Assembly (NCBI GenBank): GCA_021822115.1
Contig: JAJZSA010000031.1
Coordinates: 1 to 26,014, forward strand
Length of the DNA stretch: 26,014 bases
Origin: Pseudomonadota bacterium
Lineage (GTDB): Bacteria > Pseudomonadota > Gammaproteobacteria > Burkholderiales > Gallionellaceae
Direction: 5' to 3'
The translations under genes and the position numbers were made by a program. Below, piece after piece: positions 15,243 to 26,014 of the stretch; within the stretch, counting starts at the first letter, position 1, and each line of letters opens with the position of its first letter. The notes beneath the pieces are model-generated. The model was not told the origin of the DNA. It did no database searches and saw only the letters and a list, made by a program, of their open reading frames with translations.

Positions 15243-18200
15243 TGGGCAATCCGCTGACACGTCGCCAATGGTTGTGGCTGGCCTGGCTGACGCCGCTGGC
15301 CCTGTGTGCGGGCGGCGGCAGCTGGTTGCTGGGCACGCAATCCGGCCTGGTGTGGGCAGCCAGTGTGGCGCAGCGCTACAGCGGCGGCGCGCTGCGTCTG
15401 GAAGGCGAGCAGGGTTCCTTGCTGCAAGGCTTCACCTTGGGCCATCTGCGTTTGCGTGGCAGCGGCTGGCAGGCGCATCTGCAAGCGGTGGACATGCGCT
15501 GGCAACCGGGATTGTTGTTGCGCGGCGAACTGCATGTGCTGCACTTGCGCATCGGCAAGCTGACAGTGACCACCGAGGCGACGGCAGCGCCAGCTCCCGC
15601 GCCGGTTCTGCCGGACGAACTGCGCTTGCCTTTCTCGGTGCAACTGACGCAGATCGAGATCGACGAGTTGCAGGTGATGGATGCCGAGAGCGAGACGCCC
15701 GCGGTGCAGGTGGCCGCTTTGCGTGCGCGTTTGCGTGCCGATGCACAGGGCTATGCCTTGCAGCTGGTGCATGCGCAAACGCCGCAGGGCACGCTGGTCG
15801 GCACCCTGGCGTTGGCGCCGGTGGCGCCGTTCGCGGTGCAAGGCAGTTTCACGTTCGCGACGCAGCGGCCGCTCGCCGCCGATTTCCTGACGCAGGTGAC
15901 GGGCGATCTGCAACAGCTGCGCGTGAGCGTGGAAGGTGCCGGCGGCGGTTTGCATCTGCAAGGCGGAGCACGATTGTCGCCGCTGGCACCGGTGCCGCTG
16001 GCGGGCCTGCAACTGGATTTCAGCGGACTGGATACGCAATGGCTGGAGGAGGATGCGCCGCCGGCCAAACTGGCTGGGCGCATCGAATTGCAGGGCACGC
16101 AGCAGGGCGGGCTGGAAGGCAAGCTGCGCCTGGACAATCCGCAAGCCGCGCCACTGGATCGTAATGGCTTGCCCTTGCGCAGCCTGCAAGCGCGCGTGCG
16201 CTGGTCGGAGCGTTACTGGCAGTTGTATGAGGTGGTGGCGCGTCTGGGAGCGGACGGACATATCGCCGGCGAGATGGATTGGCGTCCCGACAAGCGGCAG
16301 GGTGCGCTGCGCCTGCGCGTGGACGGACTCGATCCGCAGGCCATCGACACGCGCGCTCCGCGCCTGCATCTGGATGGCGAGATCGCGCTCGGCAGCACGG
16401 GCAGCGAACAGTTGGCGCAGGTGGCGCTGACCGATGAGGACATCCGTTTCAGCAGTGGTCTGTATCGTCGCGGTGAGCGGCTGACTCTGCACGAGTTCCA
16501 TCTGGTGCGTGGTGAGACCGAACTGGCGGGCGAAGGCGAGCTGAAACTGGATCGTCGACGCAGCTTCCATCTCGACAGTCATTTGCAGCATCTGGATCTA
16601 CAGGCTTATCTCGACACCGCACCGACCGATCTGAATGCGGCCCTGTCGGCTTCCGGTACCTTGTTGCCGCAGCCCGACGTGGATGTCGCCTTCCAGCTCG
16701 AACGCAGCCGTTTTGCGCAGCATGAGATCGGCGGCCAGGGCAAGCTGCATTTCCTCGGTCGCCAGCGCGCGGCGGGCGATGTCGATCTGCGACTGGGCGA
16801 CAATGCACTGAACGTGCAACTGGCCTATGGCGGGGACGATGATTTCTTCCGCTTCAAGCTCGATGCACCGCATCTGGAACAGTTCGGCCGCGGGCTGCAG
16901 GGGCGCGTCGCGGGACAGGCGGAAGTGCGCGGCAGTGTGGCCGAACCTGCGCTGGCTTTCGCGCTGGGCGCCAGCGATATCGTGCTACCCGGCGGCGAGC
17001 GGCTGCGCAAGGTGGATGCCGCCGGACGTTATGACGCACAACAGCTGTCGTTGCAGTTGGCGGCCGAGGAGGTGCGCAATGCGGGTGGATTCGTTCTGCC
17101 GGCACTCAAACTCGATGTGCAAGGCACGCGCACGCAGCATGTGGTGCTGGGCGAAGCGAGCCTGATGCGCGATCAGCAGGCGCTGGGGCAGTTCACGTTC
17201 GCCGCCGAGGGCGGCTTGCAGGAAACAGAGGCGCCCTGGCAATGGGGGGGCAAGCTGAACCGGTTGCAAGTGTCAGGCATCCTGCCGTTGACCTTGCAGG
17301 CGCCGGCCAGCCTGCGCATCGCGCCGCAAGACATCGCACTGGGCGAAGCCCGGCTGGCGCTGGGCGGCGGTCAGGTCACCTTGCGCGACACGCGCTGGCA
17401 GCCGACTGGCTGGCACAGTGCCGGTCGCTTCAGCGGATTCGGGGTGCGCGCGATCGATGTGGCGCAGGATGCACCTGCCATGGCTGCGGCGGAGACCCTG
17501 CGCTTCGGCGGGGAGTGGGAGCTGGCGGCGGACCCGCACTGGCGCGGGCATGTGCAGGTGCAACGAGAGAGTGGCGACCTGCTGGTCGATGCCAAGAGCG
17601 GACAGCAGTTGGGGCTGAGCGAACTGGTCGCCGCGCTGGATATCGCGCAGGATCAATTGGCGTTGCGTCTGGCCGCGGCCGGCACACGTCTGGGGCGTCT
17701 GGAGGCGCGCGCGCGCGTGCCGTTGACGGCGCAGGGAGCGGGCTGGACGGTGGCCGGCGATGCGCCGCTGGCCGGACATATCAAGCTGGATACCGAGGAC
17801 CTTGCCTGGCTGGGGCCGGTGTTGCACGACAACCTGCAAAGCGGCGGACGGCTGGCGCTGGATGCCGATCTGCGCGGCACCTTCCATGTGCCGCGCTTGC
17901 AGGGGGCGGCGCAGGGCGACGGCCTGCATCTGGCGCTGATCGACCAGGGCGTGAACCTGGATCAGGGTACCTTGCGTGCGCGCTTCGAGACCGACGTCGT
18001 GCATGTCGACCAACTGTCGTTCGTCGCGCCCTATCTGCCGCCGCCGCAGGACAAGCTGTTGCGCGATTATCGTTTGCCGGGCCAGGCTGGGCAGTTGCAT
18101 GCCAGCGGTCGCATCGACCTGGCCGACGGTGGCGGTGTGCTCACCGTGCAGGCAGCCGCCTTGCCGCTGGTGCAGCGTGCCGATCGCTGGCTGTTGCTGT

Positions 18201-19063
18201 CGGGCCAGGCCGAGGCCGTCTATGCGCATCGCACCATGCACTTGCGCGGTGCGATGCGCGCCGATGCCGGTCTGGTAGCGCAGATCGAGAGCGGCAAGCC
18301 GCGCTGGTCGGATGATGTGAAGATCGTCGGCACCCAGCAAGCGCAGGATGGCGCGGGACTGGATTACACCCTGGATGCCTCGCTCGATCTGGGCGATCAG
18401 TTCTACCTGCGCGCGCTGGGGCTGGAGTCGCGCCTCAGCGGCAAGCTGGAACTCAAGCGCAGCCAGGAGCAGCCGTTGCGGGCGACCGGCATCATCGCCA
18501 CCGAGTCCGCCATCTTCGAGGCCTATGGTCAGCGCCTGACCGTGGATCGCGGCATGGTGAATTTCCAGGGATCGCCGGAGGATCCCGGGCTGAACATCCT
18601 TGCCACGCGCAAGGGACTCAGCGTGGAAGCCGGCGTCGAGGTCAGCGGCACTGCGCGTCATCCGTTGATGCGCCTGGTATCCACCCCCGAGGTGCCGGAT
18701 GCCGAGAAACTGTCGTGGATCGTACTGGGGCGCGTGCCGGAGAGCGGCGGGGTGGATTCTTCGCTGCTGCTGGCGGCGGCGGGCAATCTGCTGGGTGGCC
18801 AGTCGGTGGGGCAACTGGGGCGCAGCATCGGGGTGGATGAACTCTCGCTGCACCAGCGCGAGACCGGTGATCCGTTGCAGAACCAGGTGGTCACCGTGGG
18901 CAAGCGCCTGTCGTCGCGCGCCTACCTCAGTTATGAGCAGGGGCTGTCCGATGTCGGCGGGCTGACCAAGTTCACCTATACGCTGACCCCGCGCATCACC
19001 CTGGTCACGCGCACCGGCACCGAGGATGCCGTCGATCTGCTCTATTCGTTCCGCTTCTATTGA
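15242..19063 (+). CDS. tamB: Translocation and assembly module subunit TamB (AsmA-like, DUF490 C-terminus)
   Basis: This 1273-aa protein has an N-terminal membrane anchor (about 9-30), a very long periplasmic stretch of repeated beta-strand-rich segments (beta-taco groove) and the conserved DUF490/TamB C-terminal domain (about 950-1273), recognisable from segments such as ATESAIFEAYGQRLTVDRG, NILATRKG, SWIVLGRVPESGG and a terminal YSFRFY. E. coli TamB is 1259 aa. It spans the periplasm and docks to TamA; current work also places TamB among the proteins moving phospholipids to the outer membrane. ATG 15242 overlaps the tamA stop (TGATG). The alanine-, leucine- and glutamine-rich composition is usual for betaproteobacterial TamB. 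No frameshift is seen. Confidence 0.95.
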   Translation: MGNPLTRRQWLWLAWLTPLALCAGGGSWLLGTQSGLVWAASVAQRYSGGALRLEGEQGSLLQGFTLGHLRLRGSGWQAHLQAVDMRWQPGLLLRGELHVLHLRIGKLTVTTEATAAPAPAPVLPDELRLPFSVQLTQIEIDELQVMDAESETPAVQVAALRARLRADAQGYALQLVHAQTPQGTLVGTLALAPVAPFAVQGSFTFATQRPLAADFLTQVTGDLQQLRVSVEGAGGGLHLQGGARLSPLAPVPLAGLQLDFSGLDTQWLEEDAPPAKLAGRIELQGTQQGGLEGKLRLDNPQAAPLDRNGLPLRSLQARVRWSERYWQLYEVVARLGADGHIAGEMDWRPDKRQGALRLRVDGLDPQAIDTRAPRLHLDGEIALGSTGSEQLAQVALTDEDIRFSSGLYRRGERLTLHEFHLVRGETELAGEGELKLDRRRSFHLDSHLQHLDLQAYLDTAPTDLNAALSASGTLLPQPDVDVAFQLERSRFAQHEIGGQGKLHFLGRQRAAGDVDLRLGDNALNVQLAYGGDDDFFRFKLDAPHLEQFGRGLQGRVAGQAEVRGSVAEPALAFALGASDIVLPGGERLRKVDAAGRYDAQQLSLQLAAEEVRNAGGFVLPALKLDVQGTRTQHVVLGEASLMRDQQALGQFTFAAEGGLQETEAPWQWGGKLNRLQVSGILPLTLQAPASLRIAPQDIALGEARLALGGGQVTLRDTRWQPTGWHSAGRFSGFGVRAIDVAQDAPAMAAAETLRFGGEWELAADPHWRGHVQVQRESGDLLVDAKSGQQLGLSELVAALDIAQDQLALRLAAAGTRLGRLEARARVPLTAQGAGWTVAGDAPLAGHIKLDTEDLAWLGPVLHDNLQSGGRLALDADLRGTFHVPRLQGAAQGDGLHLALIDQGVNLDQGTLRARFETDVVHVDQLSFVAPYLPPPQDKLLRDYRLPGQAGQLHASGRIDLADGGGVLTVQAAALPLVQRADRWLLLSGQAEAVYAHRTMHLRGAMRADAGLVAQIESGKPRWSDDVKIVGTQQAQDGAGLDYTLDASLDLGDQFYLRALGLESRLSGKLELKRSQEQPLRATGIIATESAIFEAYGQRLTVDRGMVNFQGSPEDPGLNILATRKGLSVEAGVEVSGTARHPLMRLVSTPEVPDAEKLSWIVLGRVPESGGVDSSLLLAAAGNLLGGQSVGQLGRSIGVDELSLHQRETGDPLQNQVVTVGKRLSSRAYLSYEQGLSDVGGLTKFTYTLTPRITLVTRTGTEDAVDLLYSFRFY

Positions 19064-19090
19064 GTGCGCAGAAGTGCGCCCGGCTGCTGT

Positions 19091-19096
19091 TATCAT
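19091..19096 (+). promoter_or_regulatory. Candidate -10 box (TATCAT) for the kinase-HDOD-GAF gene
   Basis: TATCAT lies 31 bases before the ATG in the 64-base gap after tamB, in a TGTTATCATGGC setting. No good -35 is visible. Between it and the ATG lies a run of eight G residues (19117-19124) which forms part of the ribosome binding region. Confidence 0.35.
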
Positions 19097-19127
19097 GGCG
19101 GCCTGAAGATACACCCGGGGGGGGAGC

Positions 19128-21494
19128 ATGGCCGCGAGGCAGATAGGGCGTTTCGATATCGTCCGGGAATTGGGGCGTGGTGCACAAGGGGCGGTCTATC
19201 TGGCATTCGATCCGCAGTTGGAGCGGCAGGTGGCGATCAAGACCTTGCGTCCCGGGGCACCGTCGCACACCGAGCGCTTGCAGCGCGAAGCGCGCATCGT
19301 CAGCAAATTACAGCATCCCAATATCGTCCCGTTATACGACACGGGCGCGCATGATGGCGTCCCCTATCTGGTCTCCGCCTATATCGACGGCGGCACCCTG
19401 GCGCAGATGCTCAAGTCGGGCGCCTTGCCGCAGGTACGTTCGGTGGAGATCGTCAGTGCCTTGCTGGAAGCGTTGGAGAGTGCGCATCAGCAGGGTGTGC
19501 TGCATCTGGACATCAAGCCCGGCAACATCATGCTGGGCGGACACGGCAAACCGATGCTGATGGATTTCGGCATCGCGCGCCAGGTACAGGAGCAGCGCAG
19601 TGCGGACGAGGAACTGTCCGGCTCGCCGCAGTATATGGCGCCGGAGTGCATCTCCGGCGAACCCGTGGCAGCCAGCGCCGATCTGTATTCGCTGGGCATC
19701 GTGTTGTACGAGATGGTCACCGGTCAGGCGCCGTTCAACGGCGAGAACGTCTTCCATGTGATGAACCAGGTGGCGCACGAGCCGGTGCCGCCGCCTTCTT
19801 CCATCAATCCGCAACTGGATGCACGGCTGGATGCGATCATCCGCAAGGCGACCAGCAAACGGCGGGATGACCGTTATGCGGATGCCGCCAGCATGCGTAA
19901 TGCGCTCAAGGAATTCCTGCTCGGCGCGGGTGAGGGCGAGGACAAAGGCAAACACAGCACGCTGGATTTCCTGTTGCGCCGCATGCGCAGCAAGAGCGAT
20001 TTCCCCGCGCTGTCCAGCATCATCTCCGAGATCAACGCCATCGTCGCCTCCGAATCCGAGAGTGCCAGCAAACTGGCGCAGGTCATCCTGCAGGATTTCG
20101 CGCTCACCAACAAATTGCTCAAGCAGGTGAACACGGCGTCCTATGGCCAGTTCGGCGGCAAGATCAACACCATCTCCAAGGCGGTGATGATCGTCGGTTT
20201 CGATACCGTGCGTAACATCGCCATGTCGCTCATCCTGCTGGAATACATGCAGAACCGCGCGCTGGCGATGCAGCTCAAGGACGATGTGGTCGGCTCCTTC
20301 TTCGCCGGAGTGGTGGCATCGCAATTGTCCGGCGGCCAGAATTTGCGTGACGGCGAAGAGCTGATGATCTGTTCCATGTTCTTCAGCCTCGGCCGTTTGC
20401 TGGTCACCTACTATTTCTTCGAGGAAGGGCAGGAGATCGCACGCCTGATCGAGCAGGGGCTGGACGAGGACAAGGCGGCGATCAAGGTGCTCGGCCTGAC
20501 CTATAACGAACTCGGCATCGGTGTGGCCAAGAGCTGGAATTTCCCGCAGCGCCTGCTGGATGGCATGGTCAAGCTGCCGGCCGGCGACAAGCTCGGTCCG
20601 GTGCATAGTTCTTCGCCGCAGTTGCAGGCGACGGTGAATATGGCCAACGAACTGTGCCAGATCGCTGCGGCGAGCGTGCGCGAGGACAAGGCACAGGCCT
20701 TGAAGCGCTTGCGCTCACGTTATCGCGAGGTGCTCGACGTGCCCGAGCGTGCGCTGAATGAAGCCATCGAGCGCGGTCTGGGCGAACTGTCGCACCGTGC
20801 CATGACGCTGGGCATCAACACCTCGCGCAGCAAGGTAGTGGACCAGGCCAAGCGCTGGACCGGCCATGCCATCGATGCGCCGAAAACAGAGGAGGGCGCG
20901 CCGTCCGATCCGCAGGCGGTGCATGGTATCGAGTCGATCTTGCAGGCGGACAAGGCGGACGCATCCGATGCCGCCAAGCCGGATCCGGATGCGGTACTGA
21001 GTGCCGGCATCCAGGATGTGACCAACACCCTGGTCGAGGATTACGACCTGAACGATGTGTTGTTGATGGTGCTGGAGACCATGTATCGCGCGCTCGGTTT
21101 CAAGCACGCGCTGATCTGCGTGCGCGACAACAAGCGCGGTTTCATGCAGGCACGCATCGGCCTGGGCGATGGCGTCGACCGTGTGGTGAAGAACTTCCGT
21201 TTCAACCTGGCCTTCGAGCCCGACGTGTTCCATCTGGCACTCAAGGAAGGCGCCGATATCGTGATCGAGGATGTGCAGGCCGGCGGCATCGCCAGCAAGA
21301 TCCCGGCCTGGTATCGCGACCTGCTCGATGCCCAGAGCTTCATCCTGTTGCCGCTGGCGATCAACAAGGTCACCGTCGGCCTGTTCTATGCCGACATGGA
21401 GATGGCGAACAGCCTCAAGCTGAGCGAGAAGCAATTGTCATTGCTGCGCACCTTGCGCAACCAGGCGGTGCTGGCGATCAAGCAGAAGATGTGA
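19128..21494 (+). CDS. Soluble Ser/Thr protein kinase fused to HDOD and GAF-type domains
   Basis: This 788-aa protein has a Hanks-type kinase domain (about 8-265), an HDOD domain (about 288-500) and a C-terminal GAF-like domain (about 622-786). Kinase features are present: glycine loop GRGAQG (16-21), Lys38, catalytic Asp128 in HLDIKPGN (126-133), DFG (146-148) and APE (171-173). The residue before the catalytic Asp is Leu rather than Arg, so it is a non-RD kinase, likely not dependent on activation-loop phosphorylation in the usual way. HDOD domains are degenerate HD-type signalling modules; the segment DFALTNKLLKQVNTASYG is typical. There are no transmembrane helices, so it acts in the cytoplasm. 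Substrate and ligand are unknown. ATG 19128 follows directly after GGGGAGC. It converges with proB across a palindromic repeat cluster. Confidence 0.92.
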   Translation: MAARQIGRFDIVRELGRGAQGAVYLAFDPQLERQVAIKTLRPGAPSHTERLQREARIVSKLQHPNIVPLYDTGAHDGVPYLVSAYIDGGTLAQMLKSGALPQVRSVEIVSALLEALESAHQQGVLHLDIKPGNIMLGGHGKPMLMDFGIARQVQEQRSADEELSGSPQYMAPECISGEPVAASADLYSLGIVLYEMVTGQAPFNGENVFHVMNQVAHEPVPPPSSINPQLDARLDAIIRKATSKRRDDRYADAASMRNALKEFLLGAGEGEDKGKHSTLDFLLRRMRSKSDFPALSSIISEINAIVASESESASKLAQVILQDFALTNKLLKQVNTASYGQFGGKINTISKAVMIVGFDTVRNIAMSLILLEYMQNRALAMQLKDDVVGSFFAGVVASQLSGGQNLRDGEELMICSMFFSLGRLLVTYYFFEEGQEIARLIEQGLDEDKAAIKVLGLTYNELGIGVAKSWNFPQRLLDGMVKLPAGDKLGPVHSSSPQLQATVNMANELCQIAAASVREDKAQALKRLRSRYREVLDVPERALNEAIERGLGELSHRAMTLGINTSRSKVVDQAKRWTGHAIDAPKTEEGAPSDPQAVHGIESILQADKADASDAAKPDPDAVLSAGIQDVTNTLVEDYDLNDVLLMVLETMYRALGFKHALICVRDNKRGFMQARIGLGDGVDRVVKNFRFNLAFEPDVFHLALKEGADIVIEDVQAGGIASKIPAWYRDLLDAQSFILLPLAINKVTVGLFYADMEMANSLKLSEKQLSLLRTLRNQAVLAIKQKM

Positions 21495-21513
21495 CGCGTC
21501 GGACGGGGGCAGG

Positions 21514-21565
21514 TTCACTCGCTGCGCGAAGATGAGCCTGTGCTGCGATCTGGTGCTGTTGTCTT
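21514..21565 (+). repeat. Palindromic repeat copy 1 (right arm missing)
   Basis: This copy has a small hairpin TCGC-TGC-GCGA, then GAGCCTG (21534-21540), five bases, and the 17-base left arm CGATCTGGTGCTGTTGT (21546-21562) with loop CTT, which is one base different from copy 2. The right arm is replaced by unrelated sequence, so it looks decayed or truncated. Confidence 0.7.
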
Positions 21566-21590
21566 TTCGTGGGTTGTGGTTCCGGCATCA

Positions 21591-21657
21591 CATTCGCTAC
21601 GCGAATATGAGCCTGCACCGCAATCTGGTGCTGTTGTCTTACAACAGCACCAGATTG
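21591..21657 (+). repeat. Palindromic repeat copy 2 (perfect 17-bp stem)
   Basis: This copy has a small hairpin ATTCGC-TAC-GCGAAT (21592-21606), GAGCCTG (21609-21615), five bases, then CAATCTGGTGCTGTTGT (21621-21637), loop CTT and the exact reverse complement ACAACAGCACCAGATTG (21641-21657). There is no U-tract on either side, which argues against a simple intrinsic terminator, although it lies between convergent genes. Confidence 0.85.
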
Positions 21658-21699
21658 TAGCTGCGGCCGTCGCTTGCGCGACTTAACTTGCTGCGCAAG

Positions 21700-21747
21700 T
21701 TCACTCTGCGGGTGCAGGAGCCTGCGCTGCAACTTGGTTCCGCTGTT

Positions 21748-21766
<19 letters not shown>
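21700..21766 (+). repeat. Palindromic repeat copy 3, overlapping the end of proB
   Basis: This copy has a small hairpin CTGC-GGGT-GCAG (21706-21717), GAGCCTG (21718-21724), five bases, then CAACTTGGTTCCGCTGT (21730-21746), loop TTT and ACAGCAGAACCAAGTTG (21750-21766). The stem has one mismatch. Its arm sequence differs from copy 2 but the geometry is the same. On the minus strand the proB stop TAA (21750-21748) falls at the loop and the last five sense codons lie in one arm. Confidence 0.75.
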
Positions 21767-23989
<2,223 letters not shown>

Positions 23990-23995
23990 ATTCTA
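23990..23995 (-). promoter_or_regulatory. Candidate -10 box (TAGAAT) directly upstream of the rpmA-obgE terminator
   Basis: TAGAAT on the minus strand abuts the terminator stem, so a transcript from it would begin within the hairpin and lack its 5' strand. That would let obgE-proB escape the terminator while upstream transcripts stop. No convincing -35 hexamer is seen, so this is tentative. Confidence 0.35.
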
Positions 23996-24011
23996 ACGGT
24001 TCCGCCTAGAT

Positions 24012-24269
24012 TTAAGCGGGGATGATGCTGACCGTCTTGCGATTCATCGCGCCCTTGGTCGCGAACTGCACCGTGCCGGTGATCTTCGCGAACAGGGTGT
24101 GGTCCTTGCCCATGCCGACGTTGTCGCCTGCATGCACTTGGGTGCCGCGCTGACGGATGATGATGCTGCCGGCGCTGATCAGTTGGCCGCCGTAGCTCTT
24201 GCAGCCCAGTCGTTTCGAGTGCGAGTCGCGGCCGTTACTGGTACTGCCGCCGCCTTTTTTCGATGCCAT
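24012..24269 (-). CDS. rpmA: 50S ribosomal protein L27
   Basis: This 85-aa protein has the L27 pattern: glycine/serine-rich N-terminus, [38 protein letters not shown] and NRKTVSI. L27 reaches toward the peptidyl transferase centre of the 50S subunit. The N-terminus starts directly with MASKKGGGS, so there is no cleaved extension of the Firmicutes type. An AAGGAG ribosome binding site lies 8 bases before the ATG. The gap to rplU is 16 bases, so the two form an operon. Confidence 0.98.
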   Translation of the reverse strand: MASKKGGGSTSNGRDSHSKRLGCKSYGGQLISAGSIIIRQRGTQVHAGDNVGMGKDHTLFAKITGTVQFATKGAMNRKTVSIIPA

Positions 24270-24285
24270 GTGCTAGCTCCTTATA

Positions 24286-24597
24286 TCAAGCGGAGATGCC
24301 GTCGATGCGGATCTCGGTGTAGTTTTGACGATGTCCCTGGTGCTTCTGGTAGTGCTTGCGGCGGCGCATCTTGAAGATGGTCACCTTGTCGTGACGGCCG
24401 TTGGCGATGATGGTCGCCTTGACGGAAGCGCCCTCGACCAGAGGCTTGCCGAACTTGATGCTGTCGCCGTTGCCGACAGCCAGCACTTTGTCCAGCACGA
24501 TTGCGCTGCCGACGTCGCCGGCAACGGATTCGATCTTGAGTGTTTCACCTTGGGCAACGCGGTACTGCTTGCCACCGGTCTTGATTACTGCGTACAT
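24286..24597 (-). CDS. rplU: 50S ribosomal protein L21
   Basis: This 103-aa protein is a full-length L21 (E. coli 103 aa), starting [14 protein letters not shown] and containing [16 protein letters not shown], the conserved basic 23S rRNA-binding segment. It is the first gene of rplU-rpmA. GAGGT lies 5 bases before the ATG. Transcription should start from the strong promoter 88-115 bases upstream of the ATG, giving a leader of roughly 80 bases. Confidence 0.98.
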   Translation of the reverse strand: MYAVIKTGGKQYRVAQGETLKIESVAGDVGSAIVLDKVLAVGNGDSIKFGKPLVEGASVKATIIANGRHDKVTIFKMRRRKHYQKHQGHRQNYTEIRIDGISA

Positions 24598-24638
24598 GAC
24601 TACCTCGCTAGCTGCGGTTATTCGGTTACGGTAAAACC

Positions 24639-24654
24639 CGAAGATATGCCTTCG
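24639..24654 (-). promoter_or_regulatory. Short hairpin in the rplU leader
   Basis: CGAAG-GCATAT-CTTCG on the minus strand forms a 5-bp stem in the middle of the roughly 80-base rplU leader. Ribosomal protein leaders often carry autogenous control sites, but nothing here matches a known L21 leader class that I can recognise. Confidence 0.3.
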
Positions 24655-24684
24655 CCTGAAACTTGGTTTTTCCGAAAGGCGCGC

Positions 24685-24712
24685 ATTATACCCAAAACGT
24701 CTTTCGCGTCAA
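24685..24712 (-). promoter_or_regulatory. Sigma70 promoter of rplU-rpmA
   Basis: On the minus strand, TTGACG (24712-24707) and a perfect TATAAT (24690-24685) are separated by 16 bases. This is the strongest promoter in the window and begins 17 bases after the rho stop codon. No terminator hairpin is visible between rho and this promoter. Confidence 0.88.
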
Positions 24713-24729
24713 AACGTTTTATCTGGCGT

Positions 24730-25986
<1,257 letters not shown>

Positions 25987-26014
25987 GGTCAGGATGTTGC
26001 GGATGAACGCAGGT

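Noticed and set aside
21621..21657. Copy 2 hairpin as a standard Rho-independent terminator
   Set aside because: The stem is perfect but there is no U-tract on either strand, the upper stem is AT-rich, and the unit recurs with flanking conserved sequence, which fits a repeat family better.
21478..21732. An 84-codon minus-strand open frame across the repeat cluster with a duplicated QQHQIA-type motif
   Set aside because: The internal similarity comes from the nucleotide repeats themselves, not from a protein repeat; no ribosome binding site or conserved domain is seen.

Overview
The window is a compact, high-GC (by eye about 60% or more) chromosomal segment of a betaproteobacterium. The protein sequences and gene neighbourhoods (DUF502-aspS, aspS-nudB, obgE-proB, rho near rplU-rpmA) are typical of that class. 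A Gallionella/Sideroxydans-like iron oxidiser is a plausible guess from memory of such genomes, but the sequence does not prove it. There are no tRNA or rRNA genes, IS elements, phage genes or CRISPR arrays, and no gene-free stretch exceeds 300 bases.

Layout. From 1 to about 6.8 kb, one tightly packed plus-strand block holds the 3' end of a DUF502 membrane protein gene, aspS with non-discriminating marker residues, a secreted RNase Sa/barnase-type ribonuclease with its barstar-family inhibitor, nudB (folate), nadA (NAD), a YaiI/UPF0178 protein, a YbhP-like EEP phosphatase and a ClsB-like cardiolipin synthase. From 6.8 to 11.9 kb come three plus-strand genes that look separately transcribed: a membrane GGDEF-EAL protein with a periplasmic c-type haem motif, an Atm1/HMT1-type ABC exporter, and a PBP7-like D,D-endopeptidase that ends at a hairpin. 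Between this gene and nhaD, on the minus strand, lies a 21-codon ORF with its own Shine-Dalgarno and -10 box, predicted to encode a single-span membrane microprotein. From 12.1 to 19.1 kb, nhaD, tamA and tamB overlap by one base at each junction. From 19.1 to 21.5 kb is a soluble Ser/Thr kinase-HDOD-GAF fusion.

The minus-strand genes then converge: rho, rplU-rpmA (with a strong sigma70 promoter just after rho) and obgE-proB. A textbook intrinsic terminator with a GCAA loop separates rpmA from obgE. In the convergent gap between the kinase gene and proB sit three copies of a palindromic repeat with a fixed layout (GAGCCTG, 5 nt, 17-bp stem, 3-nt loop). The last copy contains the final codons and stop codon of proB.

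How the genes fit together. Most of the window is housekeeping: tRNA charging, NAD and folate synthesis, lipid synthesis, outer-membrane assembly, ribosome proteins and assembly, proline synthesis and transcription termination. The accessory elements worth attention are the RNase/barstar pair inside the aspS-nudB pairing, the haem-sensor c-di-GMP enzyme, the kinase-HDOD-GAF protein, the divergent microprotein gene and the palindromic repeat family.
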